Of a stretch of DNA of 64,000 nt, positions 47,982 through 55,865 are shown in pieces (the stretch's first letter is position 1; each line of letters begins with the position of its first letter). The notes beneath the pieces were generated by a model. That model saw only the letters and a list, made by a program, of their open reading frames with translations. It made no database searches and was not told the DNA's origin. The DNA is taken from positions 1-64,000 of the forward strand of contig JAZAYU010001056.1 of the NCBI GenBank assembly GCA_038501625.1, written 5' to 3'. Position numbers and translations under genes: made by a program. The DNA comes from Corbicula japonica (Eukaryota; Mollusca; Bivalvia; Venerida; Cyrenidae).

Positions 47982-48570
47982 ATCAAAGCTTGTATTTATT
48001 TTGGGCTGGTAAAACAGTTCATTAAGATCAGCAATGCATTCATTCTTCTATACAAATATTGGGGATGACCTTTTCCAAAGTATCAAAAAGGTTTCCTTTT
48101 TCAAGACGATTGCCCAATCCTTGCAAATTACAGAACATAATAATATTAATAAGTGTACATATCTTTTTATCATCAGAATTAAGACTTATATTTTTTATCA
48201 TTTATTTTCTTGTCTTCATTCAATCTTAAACTTTTTACGGAGTTCTAATCTCAAATTAAATTGTTATTGGGGTAGAAACATATTCTGATCAAAGAAGGTC
48301 ATATTACAGTTTAACACTGGAAAAGTAGAATATTAAGCATATTTTAAGATCTTCAAATAGTAAGCATGTTCACCTAAAGTAAATAACTAAACTTGCAGTC
48401 AGGTCTTGTGTCACAGTCATAACTGGTTTTCCAGGAGAAATTTTGTATAGAGTTTATAGTATATTTAGTTCTATTTGATATTTAAATAATTGATGATAAG
48501 AGACCTACATATATAATAAGTGTTACATTTTTGAACAAAGTATTACTCATTACAGTTCACAGTTATTAAC

Positions 48571-48722
48571 CTGGGCTGAAGGTTATAAAACTGAGATTGG
48601 AAACCAGTCTCAAATCTCAAGCATCTGATTGGCTGAAATGGCGACCAGTCGCCATTTCAGCCAATCAGATGCTTGAGATTTGAGACTGGTTTCCATGCTC
48701 AGCTTTATAACCTTGGGCACAG
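48571..48722. repeat. Family A hairpin, copy 16 (complete)
   Basis: CTGGGCTGAAGGTTATAAAA to TTATAACCTTGGGCACAG, centre GGCGACCAGTCGCC. Confidence 0.92.
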
Positions 48723-48904
48723 GTTTTAAGGTGTGTGTGTTTAATTAATAGAAGGACTGCAAAATAAGTAAAATCCAATACCTTGTGAAGGAAGCATTCC
48801 AGCTATTTATCAGATTTCAAATACATATCATGTAAATACTATTTTATACTGGAAATTAAATTTTTTTATATACAAAGACTTGTGACTTCATCATTTTCCC
48901 TGCC

Positions 48905-49048
48905 CAGTGCCCAAGGTTATAAAACTGAGCATGGAAACCAGTCTCAAATCTCAAGCATCTGATTGGCTGATATGGCGACTGGTCACCATTTCAGCCAATC
49001 AGATGCTTGAGATTTGAGACAAACTCATGTTTATAACCTTCAGCCCTG
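48905..49048. repeat. Family A hairpin, copy 17
   Basis: CAGTGCCCAAGGTTAT to TTATAACCTTCAGCCCTG. The right arm has lost the GGTTTCC segment. Confidence 0.88.
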
Positions 49049-49391
49049 GTAGTTTATTGATTGATGATCAAACTCTGGTCCAGCCAGTTACATGGGGTCA
49101 ATTATGGAGTTTGTATCTCTTGCAACCTCTATTGTCATCGAATTCCAGTGGTCCTCAACATTTAACAACTCCAAAACTCTTAAGCCTGCAGTGCTGTCAT
49201 TGTCCCTGTTGGATACCAGATGTCTGGATGAGAAAGAAGAGCAGTCAGACTCGAACCTGCTCCTTAAAATTCATCTGTTGGGGCCTATTAATGAAACTGT
49301 AGTTAAATTTGTATTGATCAACATCACACTTTTCTGAAAATATTTTGATAAAACAACATACATGTTGAAATTGCTATTTGATAGAAATCAT

Positions 49392-49543
49392 CAGTGCCCA
49401 AGATCATAAAACTTAATCTGGAGATCAGTCTCAAATCTCAAGCATCTGATTGGCTGAAATGGCGACCAGTCGCAATTTCAGCCAATCAGATCCTTGAGAT
49501 TTGAGACTGATCTCAAAACTTAGTTTTATGATCTTGGGCCCAG
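49392..49543. repeat. Family A hairpin, copy 18 (GATCAT variant)
   Basis: CAGTGCCCAAGATCATAAAA at the left and TTTTATGATCTTGGGCCCAG at the right. The variant GATCAT and the variant GGAGATCAGTCTC/GAGACTGATCTC are kept complementary within the copy. Confidence 0.9.
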
Positions 49544-50423
49544 GTTACAGGGTATTATTAGAAAATGGTGAAATTTATCATTTCTACAAATATTCAAGAA
49601 CAGCAACTGTCTCTTTTTTGTTTGGCTGTTTTAAGGAAAAGGTGATGCAAGGGGACACTGTGCCTCTGTCGGTCCATCCATCATGAAAACAACATTGGCT
49701 ATAATTTTGCCTTAACTTCATCAAACTTTCAAATAATATGACTACAGAGTCGCAATGGTGCCGAATAATTAAAGTCAAGGTCGGTCACATTGACGGAGTT
49801 ATGCCTGTTTTTGAACTTCGATTTGTTATGAAAACTAAACGCAACAACGTTGGCGATATCTTTGCCATTTCTCAAAATTTCTTCATCAAATGACAACAGT
49901 GTCGTGATGATGCCAAAATATTTATGCCAGGGTCACGTCTGACAGATTTATGCTCCTTCTTTTGCACTTGTATCTTTTTTATTCTGACTAACTGCCCGAG
50001 GGTCACACAAGTGTTCAACTGAACACACTATCTAGTCTCATATATTCAAGAACAACAACTCGTCAGTGAATATAAATCACGTCGTTGATCTTGTTGCTGG
50101 TTTTTGTGAAGATTTCTGGAATAGATGATAAATTGGCACATCACTACACTAGCCAGGTTACACTCCCCCCTCCCAGCTGGTGACTAGCCTTGTAGTCTGA
50201 CAAAATTTTGTCAAAAGTATTGGTGTTTTCTGGTTACACTAAACATTCCTTCGGTTAAGATCCATTGACTTTGGTTATGGTTATGGAACTTTGAATATCA
50301 AGTTTGTTCAGGTTGTTTAGACAGAGTTATATCCCTTTGAATATTTCGGTAGCTCTTATTATCCACAAACTTCTAAGTTCTCATCTAACTTAAAAAAAAA
50401 TTGGTATGGTGTGATGATGCACA
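49544..50423. other. Noncoding left flank of the Polinton palindrome
   Basis: Decayed mollusc-type repeat text (ATTCAAGAACAGCAACTG near 49590 and a relative near 50043). I see no exon. Confidence 0.45.
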
Positions 50424-50429
50424 TACGTG
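50424..50429. repeat. Target-site duplication, left copy (TACGTG)
   Basis: TACGTG lies directly before the left terminus AGTAGTAATGTTCAAGG and again directly after the right terminus (61203-61208). A 6-bp duplication is the known signature of Polinton integration. Confidence 0.9.
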
Positions 50430-50474
50430 AGTAGTAATGTTCAAGGAGTTGGCCAGAGTGCCTGCAGCCCTGCA

Positions 50475-50810
50475 GCTACACGCGTGACTGCACACGAACA
50501 ATGGGGATGGCATGATGTCATCAGCACCACCCTATGAGTCATGCACCACCCTAGCGGTCAATCACCCTATGAGTCATCTGCCTGCTGCCCTGCTGCTACA
50601 CGCGTGACTGCGCACGAACAATGGGGAGGGTATCATATGACCGAGCACGAACAATGGGGAGGGTATCAGCACCACCCTATGAGTCATGCACCACCCTAGC
50701 GGTCAATCACCCTATGACTCATCTGACCCTCGGCACCATCCTAGCGGTCAATCACCCTATGAGTATCATCGGTCGCACCCTAGTTTAATTTTTTGTCTAA
50801 TGAGTCACGG
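50475..50810. promoter_or_regulatory. Terminal tandem repeats with five AP-1-type sites (left arm)
   Basis: Two interleaved repeat units occur: GACTGC(A/G)CACGAACAATGGGG (about three copies) and CACCCTATGAGTCAT with CCTAGCGGTCAATCACC (about three copies). They contain TGA(G/C)TCA at 50535, 50570, 50680, 50715 and 50801. These match the consensus for AP-1/CNC bZIP factors. The cluster lies directly upstream of a TATA box and the BIR gene, so it may be a viral enhancer as well as the terminal repeat. Function is inferred from motif density only. Confidence 0.6.
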
Positions 50811-50829
50811 GACTGTATCAGTTAAAAGC

Positions 50830-50837
50830 TATATAAG
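50830..50837 (+). promoter_or_regulatory. TATA box of BIR gene (left arm)
   Basis: TATATAAG stands 41 nt before the ATG at 50871. The mirrored copy is at 60795-60802 on the minus strand. Confidence 0.65.
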
Positions 50838-50870
50838 AAACCAACTCAGTTTATTCCGATATTTTCTGGA

Positions 50871-51287
50871 ATGACAGCATACAGTTCTCATTTTGAACCT
50901 ATGATTTGTACGGACTCTGTTTGCTCAGTACCAAGTGGAATGGAATATTACGAGAACCGACTTAGAACTTTTGAAACCTATCCGAAACAAATGTTACCTG
51001 ATAAATATCAGTTAGCCAGAGTCGGGTTTTACTACACTAAAGAGTCGGATATCGTTATTTGTTTTCGTTGCCGCGTCAAAGTGAGCTCCTGGGAACGAGA
51101 CGATATCGCAGGTGTCGAACATTTGAAATGGTCCCCAAACTGCGACTTCATGAAAATGATAGGACCGGAGAAACACGGGGTCGGGGCGGAAGGGAACGAA
51201 AGACCTTTATTTGGAAGAAATACGACTTCAACGCCGTCATTCGGGTTCGGATCACTAACGGGCGCAAACTTATTCTCGAATAAGTAA
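50871..51287 (+). CDS. BIR-domain (IAP-like) protein, left arm
   Basis: The gene encodes 138 residues with one baculovirus IAP repeat at about residues 23-97. The zinc-binding spacing is exactly CX2CX16HX6C, starting at CFRC and ending WSPNCDF. Typical RLRTF and ARVGFYYT segments precede it. There is no RING or CARD domain. IAP-family proteins bind caspases or their regulators and can block apoptosis. This virus-borne copy is therefore a candidate anti-death protein, though a single BIR without RING could have another role. The C-terminal 40 residues are Gly/Ser/Thr-rich and unstructured. A polyadenylation signal (51290-51295) follows at once. Confidence 0.9.
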   Translation: MTAYSSHFEPMICTDSVCSVPSGMEYYENRLRTFETYPKQMLPDKYQLARVGFYYTKESDIVICFRCRVKVSSWERDDIAGVEHLKWSPNCDFMKMIGPEKHGVGAEGNERPLFGRNTTSTPSFGFGSLTGANLFSNK

Positions 51288-51329
51288 TTAATAAAAAGAT
51301 TTGACGGTCATTCATTGCAAAGTCACGAG

Positions 51330-51674
51330 ATGGAACGGTCCAGGATTTATCTCAGAATACATTATCTACTCGCCCTTGGTAGGGAAACCCCTCGTCATAG
51401 GCGTACGATGATCGAAGCGATGACCCCCGGACAAATGGAATGCATACAGATCATAGTGAAACAAATCTTCGCCGGACAAATGATCATTTTGGACAGGGAT
51501 TCCGATTATTTCCGACGTTATCAACGCATGCTCAGGGTGTTAAAAAGCGATAGGACGTCAGTCGCTCGCAAGAAACGTTTACTGCTGATGAAACGTTCGC
51601 TCGTTCCGAGACTATTACGGTCGACCTACATCCGACAGGCCATACGAAACGAAATGAGATATTCTGAGGAATAA
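51330..51674 (+). CDS. Small basic protein of Polinton type, left arm
   Basis: The gene encodes 114 residues, starting at the ATG of MERSRIYL; upstream in-frame codons lack an ATG. The C-terminal half is very basic, with RRYQRMLRVLKSD and VARKKRLLLMKRSLVP. This resembles a short family often found beside Polinton capsid genes (an RxLR...KKKLL..KGG-like pattern in relatives). The function is not established; a virion core or DNA-binding role would fit the charge. The family link is from memory and is tentative. Confidence 0.65.
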   Translation: MERSRIYLRIHYLLALGRETPRHRRTMIEAMTPGQMECIQIIVKQIFAGQMIILDRDSDYFRRYQRMLRVLKSDRTSVARKKRLLLMKRSLVPRLLRSTYIRQAIRNEMRYSEE

Positions 51675-51754
51675 CGTCACCATTTCATCCTTAATTTAGG
51701 AACAATGCATGTTAGTTCTTGACCAATCGGTGCAAAAGAAATCCGCGATTTCTT

Positions 51755-51761
51755 TATAAAG
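51755..51761 (+). promoter_or_regulatory. TATA box of membrane/PC4-like gene (left arm)
   Basis: TATAAAG lies 72 nt before the ATG at 51827, with GACCAAT (CCAAT-type) about 30 nt upstream. The mirrored copy is at 59871-59877. Confidence 0.55.
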
Positions 51762-51826
51762 ATAAGTCTTTAGCGTTTTTACGCATTTTCGATTCAGTCG
51801 CTTGACAGGAACAACATAGAAAAAAT

Positions 51827-52354
51827 ATGAGTGAACATGGTGTGTCATCAAACGAGGAACAGACCGATGGAAACCTATCTAGCGTGATGTACGAACCAGC
51901 TATGACGGCAGCATTTACTTTGGCGGATGACCTGGAATTCAGGGGCAAGAACATGCGGTGTCATTTAACGATCATCAAATGGATAGGAATTTTGATTTTA
52001 GCAACGACCTGCACCATTCCTGGTTTTGTCATCTTGACCCACACAGAGTGTTCCTTTCCAGCGAGTGATGACCCCGGTATGAAACCCGATTTGAATAGAA
52101 CGGCTTGCGTTTTCGTTAAACAATTCTACCTGCAAGATCGACTTTATGCCACCGTGTGTAATCAGAACGGTTACGTTTTTGTGGATTTGAGACAATTCAT
52201 CAACGGAAGTGCCACTATAATCGGTGTAGATCTCGCTCAAATACAGTGGTTATCTTTAAAACAGCAAATGGCCGCTATAGATACCGCCATCACCGAAGCT
52301 CGCACGTATTGGAAAAATCTGAAGTTGTACGATGGATCAAGACCCGTTTCTTAA
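51827..52354 (+). CDS. Membrane-anchored possible PC4-like protein, left arm
   Basis: The gene encodes 175 residues. An acidic N-terminus is followed by one strong membrane helix at about residues 48-71 (IIKWIGILILATTCTIPGFV). The remainder contains GYVFVDLRQFINGS and QWLSLKQQ. The order of these two resembles the beta-hairpin and helix of the PC4/p15 ssDNA-binding fold seen more clearly in the next gene. NRT and NGS are possible glycosylation sites if that side is lumenal. A membrane-tethered PC4-like domain would be unusual. The PC4 relationship is an inference from pattern. Confidence 0.6.
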   Translation: MSEHGVSSNEEQTDGNLSSVMYEPAMTAAFTLADDLEFRGKNMRCHLTIIKWIGILILATTCTIPGFVILTHTECSFPASDDPGMKPDLNRTACVFVKQFYLQDRLYATVCNQNGYVFVDLRQFINGSATIIGVDLAQIQWLSLKQQMAAIDTAITEARTYWKNLKLYDGSRPVS

Positions 52355-52480
52355 TGCGTATGCGGACTCGCTCTCAAACAAGCCGCGAATATCAAATTAT
52401 CGGACAAAACACGTTTAAACTTGACAACAGCAGGAGATGAATCATCCAAATATTGGGTCACGGACACAATGGAAAATCGA

Positions 52481-52618
52481 TGAGTCATCTTAGACAAGTT
52501 TCAACACGAATCTGGTGACTCATCACTCTCGACCAATCGATATGAAGGAAACCACGCCCACGATAGCTTGTCAGAAACATTAGCCAATCAGACTGAAGGG
52601 AATCAGGAACATATAAAT
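52481..52618 (+). promoter_or_regulatory. Promoter of tandem PC4-like gene: two AP-1 sites, CCAAT, TATA (left arm)
   Basis: TGAGTCA at 52481, TGACTCA at 52516, CCAAT at about 52584 and TATAAAT at 52612 stand in that order before the start at 52727. This repeats the AP-1 plus TATA layout of the BIR gene promoter. It is mirrored at 59014-59151. Confidence 0.6.
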
Positions 52619-52726
52619 TGGTGCGTTCTCTCCCAACCTTATTTTAGAACATCATTCTAGAGGTAAAACTTCGTGACCTGCGGAATAAATAACTTTCAGC
52701 GAACGAATCGATATATCGGACGAAAC

Positions 52727-53221
52727 ATGACCCACACTAGCGTGATTCAGCATCGTTATATGCAACATTTGGGCAAAGACATTTACTTATTCGACAGCGT
52801 GTTTAACGGAGAAGTATACATTCACGTTAGGAAATTGTCGGAAGGGAAATTCCCTACAAAAGACGGTATCTCACTTACGCTACAAAGGTGTAACGAACTG
52901 TTTATGAGTTTACCTTTCTTGGAAGATGCCGTGAGTAGGAGAGAAGTCGAGTTTTACAGGCGACATTTGGGCGGCAACTGGCAAGTGACGGTACAGAGTG
53001 GGTTTAATTGCGTCGACATCCGGAAGTTCTGGTTTCCCGAAAGTTCCAAGGAAATACAAGCAACAAGAAAAGGCGTATCATTGACATTTGAGCAGTTTAA
53101 CGAGTTGAAAAACGGATTAAGGATCATAGACAGTTTTGTGCCGGAACTGAGATACGTGGTTCCGTGTTATGCCGAACCTAACCACTGCGCGACGACATGC
53201 ATGGAATGTACACCGGAATAA
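52727..53221 (+). CDS. Tandem PC4-like ssDNA-binding protein, left arm
   Basis: The gene encodes 164 residues, counted from the first in-frame ATG (MTHTSVIQH). Two copies of a PC4/p15-like domain are seen. Residues about 14-62 contain HLGKDIYLFDSVFNGEVYIHVRKL then GISLTLQRCNEL in that order. Residues 80-130 contain HLGGNWQVTVQ, CVDIRKFWFP and KGVSLTFEQFNEL. The VxIRKF...GISLT..Q...L pattern is that of the PC4 family. PC4 proteins bind single-stranded or melted DNA and influence transcription and replication. A Cys-rich tail (CYAEPNHCATTCMEC) may bind zinc. The stop codon overlaps an AATAAA signal. Confidence 0.75.
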   Translation: MTHTSVIQHRYMQHLGKDIYLFDSVFNGEVYIHVRKLSEGKFPTKDGISLTLQRCNELFMSLPFLEDAVSRREVEFYRRHLGGNWQVTVQSGFNCVDIRKFWFPESSKEIQATRKGVSLTFEQFNELKNGLRIIDSFVPELRYVVPCYAEPNHCATTCMECTPE

Positions 53222-53261
53222 ATGGAAACCTGATGCTACGCTTTATTTCACCTTTTGTTCA

Positions 53262-53323
53262 TAACTGTCAATTATGGTATCACGTGCTAGATTAACTGTC
53301 AATTATGGTATCACGTGCTAGAT
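53262..53323 (+). promoter_or_regulatory. Direct 31-bp repeat with E-box CACGTG (left arm)
   Basis: TAACTGTCAATTATGGTATC followed by ACGTGCTAGAT occurs twice head to tail. This gives CACGTG at 53281 and 53312. A TTATAAC box (53361) and the ATG at 53404 follow. The mirror copy is at 58309-58370. Confidence 0.6.
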
Positions 53324-53403
53324 TTCAATATAGTTTTATCACTCGTTAGTTTACTGTCATTTATAACCGTGTTACTGAAGGCTGTACATGCGTTACTGTT
53401 GAT

Positions 53404-53661
53404 ATGACTCAAAGACAGCTAGATGTTTCTCAATTCCGAATAAATTACGACGAGTTTCAACGCGTGGCGTTTTCAAACAACGAAGTGACTTGTGAACTGG
53501 ACGATAGATTTTCGATCGTTATTAAACGTCAACGGCATTCTGTTCAAGTGTTTTTGAAAAGTGGAAGACGACGTCTGAAACTTCCTTTCAGCGTTTTTGA
53601 AGGACTTTGTAATTCTCAAATCAGCATTACTTATTTAAAACGTTTCCTTGAAGAAAACTGA
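53404..53661 (+). CDS. Small possible PC4-like protein, left arm
   Basis: The gene encodes 85 residues. The middle (about 28-72) shows FSIVIKRQRHSVQVFLKSG then LKLPFSVFEGLC. This follows the PC4 order of a beta-sheet, a short basic stretch and a helix, without the usual acidic loop. It could be a third PC4-like gene of the element or simply a small basic protein. The gene ends 12 bases before the next ATG. Confidence 0.55.
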   Translation: MTQRQLDVSQFRINYDEFQRVAFSNNEVTCELDDRFSIVIKRQRHSVQVFLKSGRRRLKLPFSVFEGLCNSQISITYLKRFLEEN

Positions 53662-53673
53662 ATCAAGAACATT

Positions 53674-54063
53674 ATGGAGACAGTACCATTACTAGAGGCA
53701 TATTTCGAGTTTTACTACGCCAGGGAAATTATGAATAAAATGTATGCCATATTTAAAAAGAATTGTTTCGGTTGTCAACAAGGTCGTCTATCTCAACTCG
53801 ACCACACCTGTTTAACATTAACGGAATACGAACAACTTGAACTGTATTTGGAAGATATTCTTCTCGAAGTGAATGAACAAGAGATTTTATTGAACTGGGA
53901 GTCTGCCGTTTCTGTTATGGGGGACATTTCGCCAGAAGTCGTTGACATGTACAAATTGAAGATTTACTGTCGAGACTGGAGAGAGACGGAAATGAAAAAG
54001 TTTGCTTGGAAAACCAAAATGTGCGAACTGACTTGCGAGTTAATTCGTTTGAAGAATAATTAA
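53674..54063 (+). CDS. CxxC/HxC Polinton-type protein, left arm
   Basis: The gene encodes 129 residues. A central motif NCFGCQQGRLSQLDHTCL places cysteines at 31, 34 and 46 and histidine at 44, suggesting zinc binding. I recall proteins with a very similar CYGCxxxxxSQxxHxCL motif as recurrent Polinton/adintovirus products of unknown function. A helical, acidic C-terminal half follows. An AATAAA signal lies at 54109-54114. Confidence 0.7.
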   Translation: METVPLLEAYFEFYYAREIMNKMYAIFKKNCFGCQQGRLSQLDHTCLTLTEYEQLELYLEDILLEVNEQEILLNWESAVSVMGDISPEVVDMYKLKIYCRDWRETEMKKFAWKTKMCELTCELIRLKNN

Positions 54064-54248
54064 TATTTTGTGTGTATTTTCTATATGTAAAGGAGAAATT
54101 TTTTTTTGAATAAAGTGTGGTAAAATGTAATATAGTCTTTGTATTGTTTCACGTAGAGAGGACAACACTATTGTTTCTTTCTAATCTATTTATTTTTATT
54201 TTATTTTTTTTTTACACAAACAAATATACAATATTTTCTGAAAATACA
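54064..54248. terminator. Convergent 3' ends with opposed poly(A) signals (left arm)
   Basis: AATAAA at 54109-54114 serves the plus-strand CxxC gene. TTTATT at 54189-54194 (AATAAA on the minus strand) serves the protease gene. The arm-to-arm indel lies in the A/T run here. Confidence 0.6.
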
Positions 54249-54773
54249 TTATTCGTCATAAAAGTTTTTACACAAGGATGTACACTTCTGTCCGTTTTGC
54301 CCTGACAAACATTCCGAATAAGCCCTTAATATGGTACGACATACGTAAGAGTCATTCGCCCGAGTATCTCTGGCGTCGAATAACTGAATAAAATCTTCTA
54401 GCGTTCCACCAGTCAGTACTTTTCGTAGAAACATGATGCAGTATAATCCGCACACTGCTGAGTCATCACTTTGAATTTGAGTACGGCTCATCCGAATAGT
54501 TTTTGCCCGTTTATTCATCCATTGTTGAAAGAAAACACTATTATCTCTCGGAAGTCGACCGTAACTGTCAAAAAACTGTACACAACCTTCTCCATCATCG
54601 TAAAACGAGCACCAATGTTCTCCACGAAATGAATGTTCTTGGGTGTTTGCGATGAAACCATAGGCTTGACCGCGTCTTTGTGTTGGAAGTTCATCCGCCG
54701 CATATACCCCTATAACGTGTTTCCTTAATATGGGATCGCAATCGATCATACATTTCAGCTGAGTCGAGTTCAT
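54249..54773 (-). CDS. Adenain-like cysteine protease, left arm
   Basis: The gene encodes 174 residues. The catalytic set of the adenovirus-type protease is present in order: H53 (GEHWCSF), D69 (FFDSYGR), Q101 and C108 in SAVCGLYCIMFL. In viruses of this lineage such enzymes process capsid and core proteins in the virion. The start ATG lies a single base after the capsid stop codon. All catalytic residues are intact. Confidence 0.9.
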   Translation of the reverse strand: MNSTQLKCMIDCDPILRKHVIGVYAADELPTQRRGQAYGFIANTQEHSFRGEHWCSFYDDGEGCVQFFDSYGRLPRDNSVFFQQWMNKRAKTIRMSRTQIQSDDSAVCGLYCIMFLRKVLTGGTLEDFIQLFDARDTRANDSYVCRTILRAYSECLSGQNGQKCTSLCKNFYDE

Positions 54774-54774
54774 G

Positions 54775-55865
54775 TTACAGCATGATAATGTCTCTTTCTT
54801 TATTGATTTCGAAGTATCCCGGACCTTCGCTGTACACCATACAACTCATCGGTTCTGAAATAAAAAAAATGACAATCCATGAAAATAAACTTTTTTTTAT
54901 TGTGCGAAACTGGTTTTATAATATTTTTTTTTGAAATATAATAGGTGTATTCAAAACAAACTGAATTCTCAATGACTTACCCGTTAAACTCGTCTTGAAT
55001 TGAACATCCAATTTGACGTTTCCATTCTTGACCAGAGACATAAATTCCCCGTGCTGGGAAAAGTCGGGCTCCAACTGGAAGGCAAACAGGGTCGATCCGC
55101 TTATAAAGTGACTTTTATCTAACGCATTTCCTTCATTTCGTCTCCATTTCCCGGCGCTGAGCAATAGATTGGTGTACGCTCTCATGACTTGTCCCGTGAC
55201 TTTGGATGTAAAGTCCAATTTCAGAGGATTACCTCCCACTGGGACCCCGTCTGCGTACACAGCGATGTGTTTGATGCCACAATTTTCGAAATTAAACGGA
55301 TTTGTAGTATAGTCTCCGTTCAATGCCTTGCTTTTGACGAAACCGATGATTATTTTTTCTGGCTTCCTTCCTTGAAACATGTTTTCCCAATTGAAGGACG
55401 AACTACCCGTTGCTATGCTCTGCATCCGACACTCGACCTTGGTGTAAGGATAGAGGGCATTTTTCTTCTCCAAGATCTTTGAATGTCCGTAGATGACGGC
55501 GGGATTCACTCGGATCTTTTTGGCCAAGAAGTAAATGTCTTGTATGTCGATTTTAAACTCTGTAGAATTGTTCTCAGCCAGTAAGGAGAAGTTTGCGGGA
55601 GTTCTGTACAGCTTGATTTTGACATCCACTTGATTCAAGAGGAATCTGTCCATGGAGAAGAGATCGTGAAACAGCGGACCCTGTAGGTCTAAGGTGTTGG
55701 AAGATGCGATCCATATTGCTCTGAGAAAAAGTCCACTATTCGATCCACTCGGATCAGAAACATCCGGCGAATCTGAATCATCTATTTGCCATCCCTGAGT
55801 CTGTATTTGAGTGGAAAGTGCATCCTGTCCGTAGTTGAGCAGGGTCTGAATATAAGCCCTATAAG
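54775..55865 (-). CDS. Double-jelly-roll major capsid protein, N-truncated and spliced (left arm)
   Basis: Two exons are seen on the minus strand: 54981-55865 (partial at its 5' end) and 54775-54854. A 126-nt GT-AG intron (54855-54980) joins them in frame. The AYRAYIQTLLNYG motif in the spacer, GPLFHDLFSMDRFL and NQVDVKIKLYR match the capsid family annotated in animals as F54H12.2-like. The reading frame reaches back through the 98-bp spacer, then runs into the antisense of the right arm and soon stops. About the first jelly-roll region is missing. This copy keeps some 33 more N-terminal residues than the right-arm copy. It cannot encode a complete capsomer. Confidence 0.85.
55768..55865. other. 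Spacer (loop) of the palindrome
   Basis: This 98-bp single-copy sequence lies between the arms. On the minus strand it is capsid coding sequence continuous with the left arm. It therefore marks the last unduplicated piece of the ancestral gene before the fold. Both arm borders are CCGG, itself a palindrome. Confidence 0.9.

Larger units (their letters stand above)
50430..55767. repeat. Left arm of the Polinton palindrome
   Basis: Positions pair with the right arm so that coordinates sum to 111632 in the outer part and 111633 in the inner part. The change reflects a single-base difference in an A/T run near 54210/57421. The ordinary terminal repeat has in effect grown to the whole arm. Confidence 0.95.

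Noticed and set aside
52332..52418. 28-codon frame starting MDQDPF, overlapping the end of the membrane/PC4-like gene
   Set aside because: Too short to support and no splice donor could be confirmed. It could be a first exon of something, but nothing shows it.
52246..52440. 64-codon frame overlapping the same gene end
   Set aside because: It has no ATG at the start and reads through the real gene in another frame.
55189..55482. 97-codon open frame antisense to the capsid gene (and its mirror at 56151-56444)
   Set aside because: It lies wholly inside capsid coding sequence on the opposite strand and has no family features. It is a shadow.
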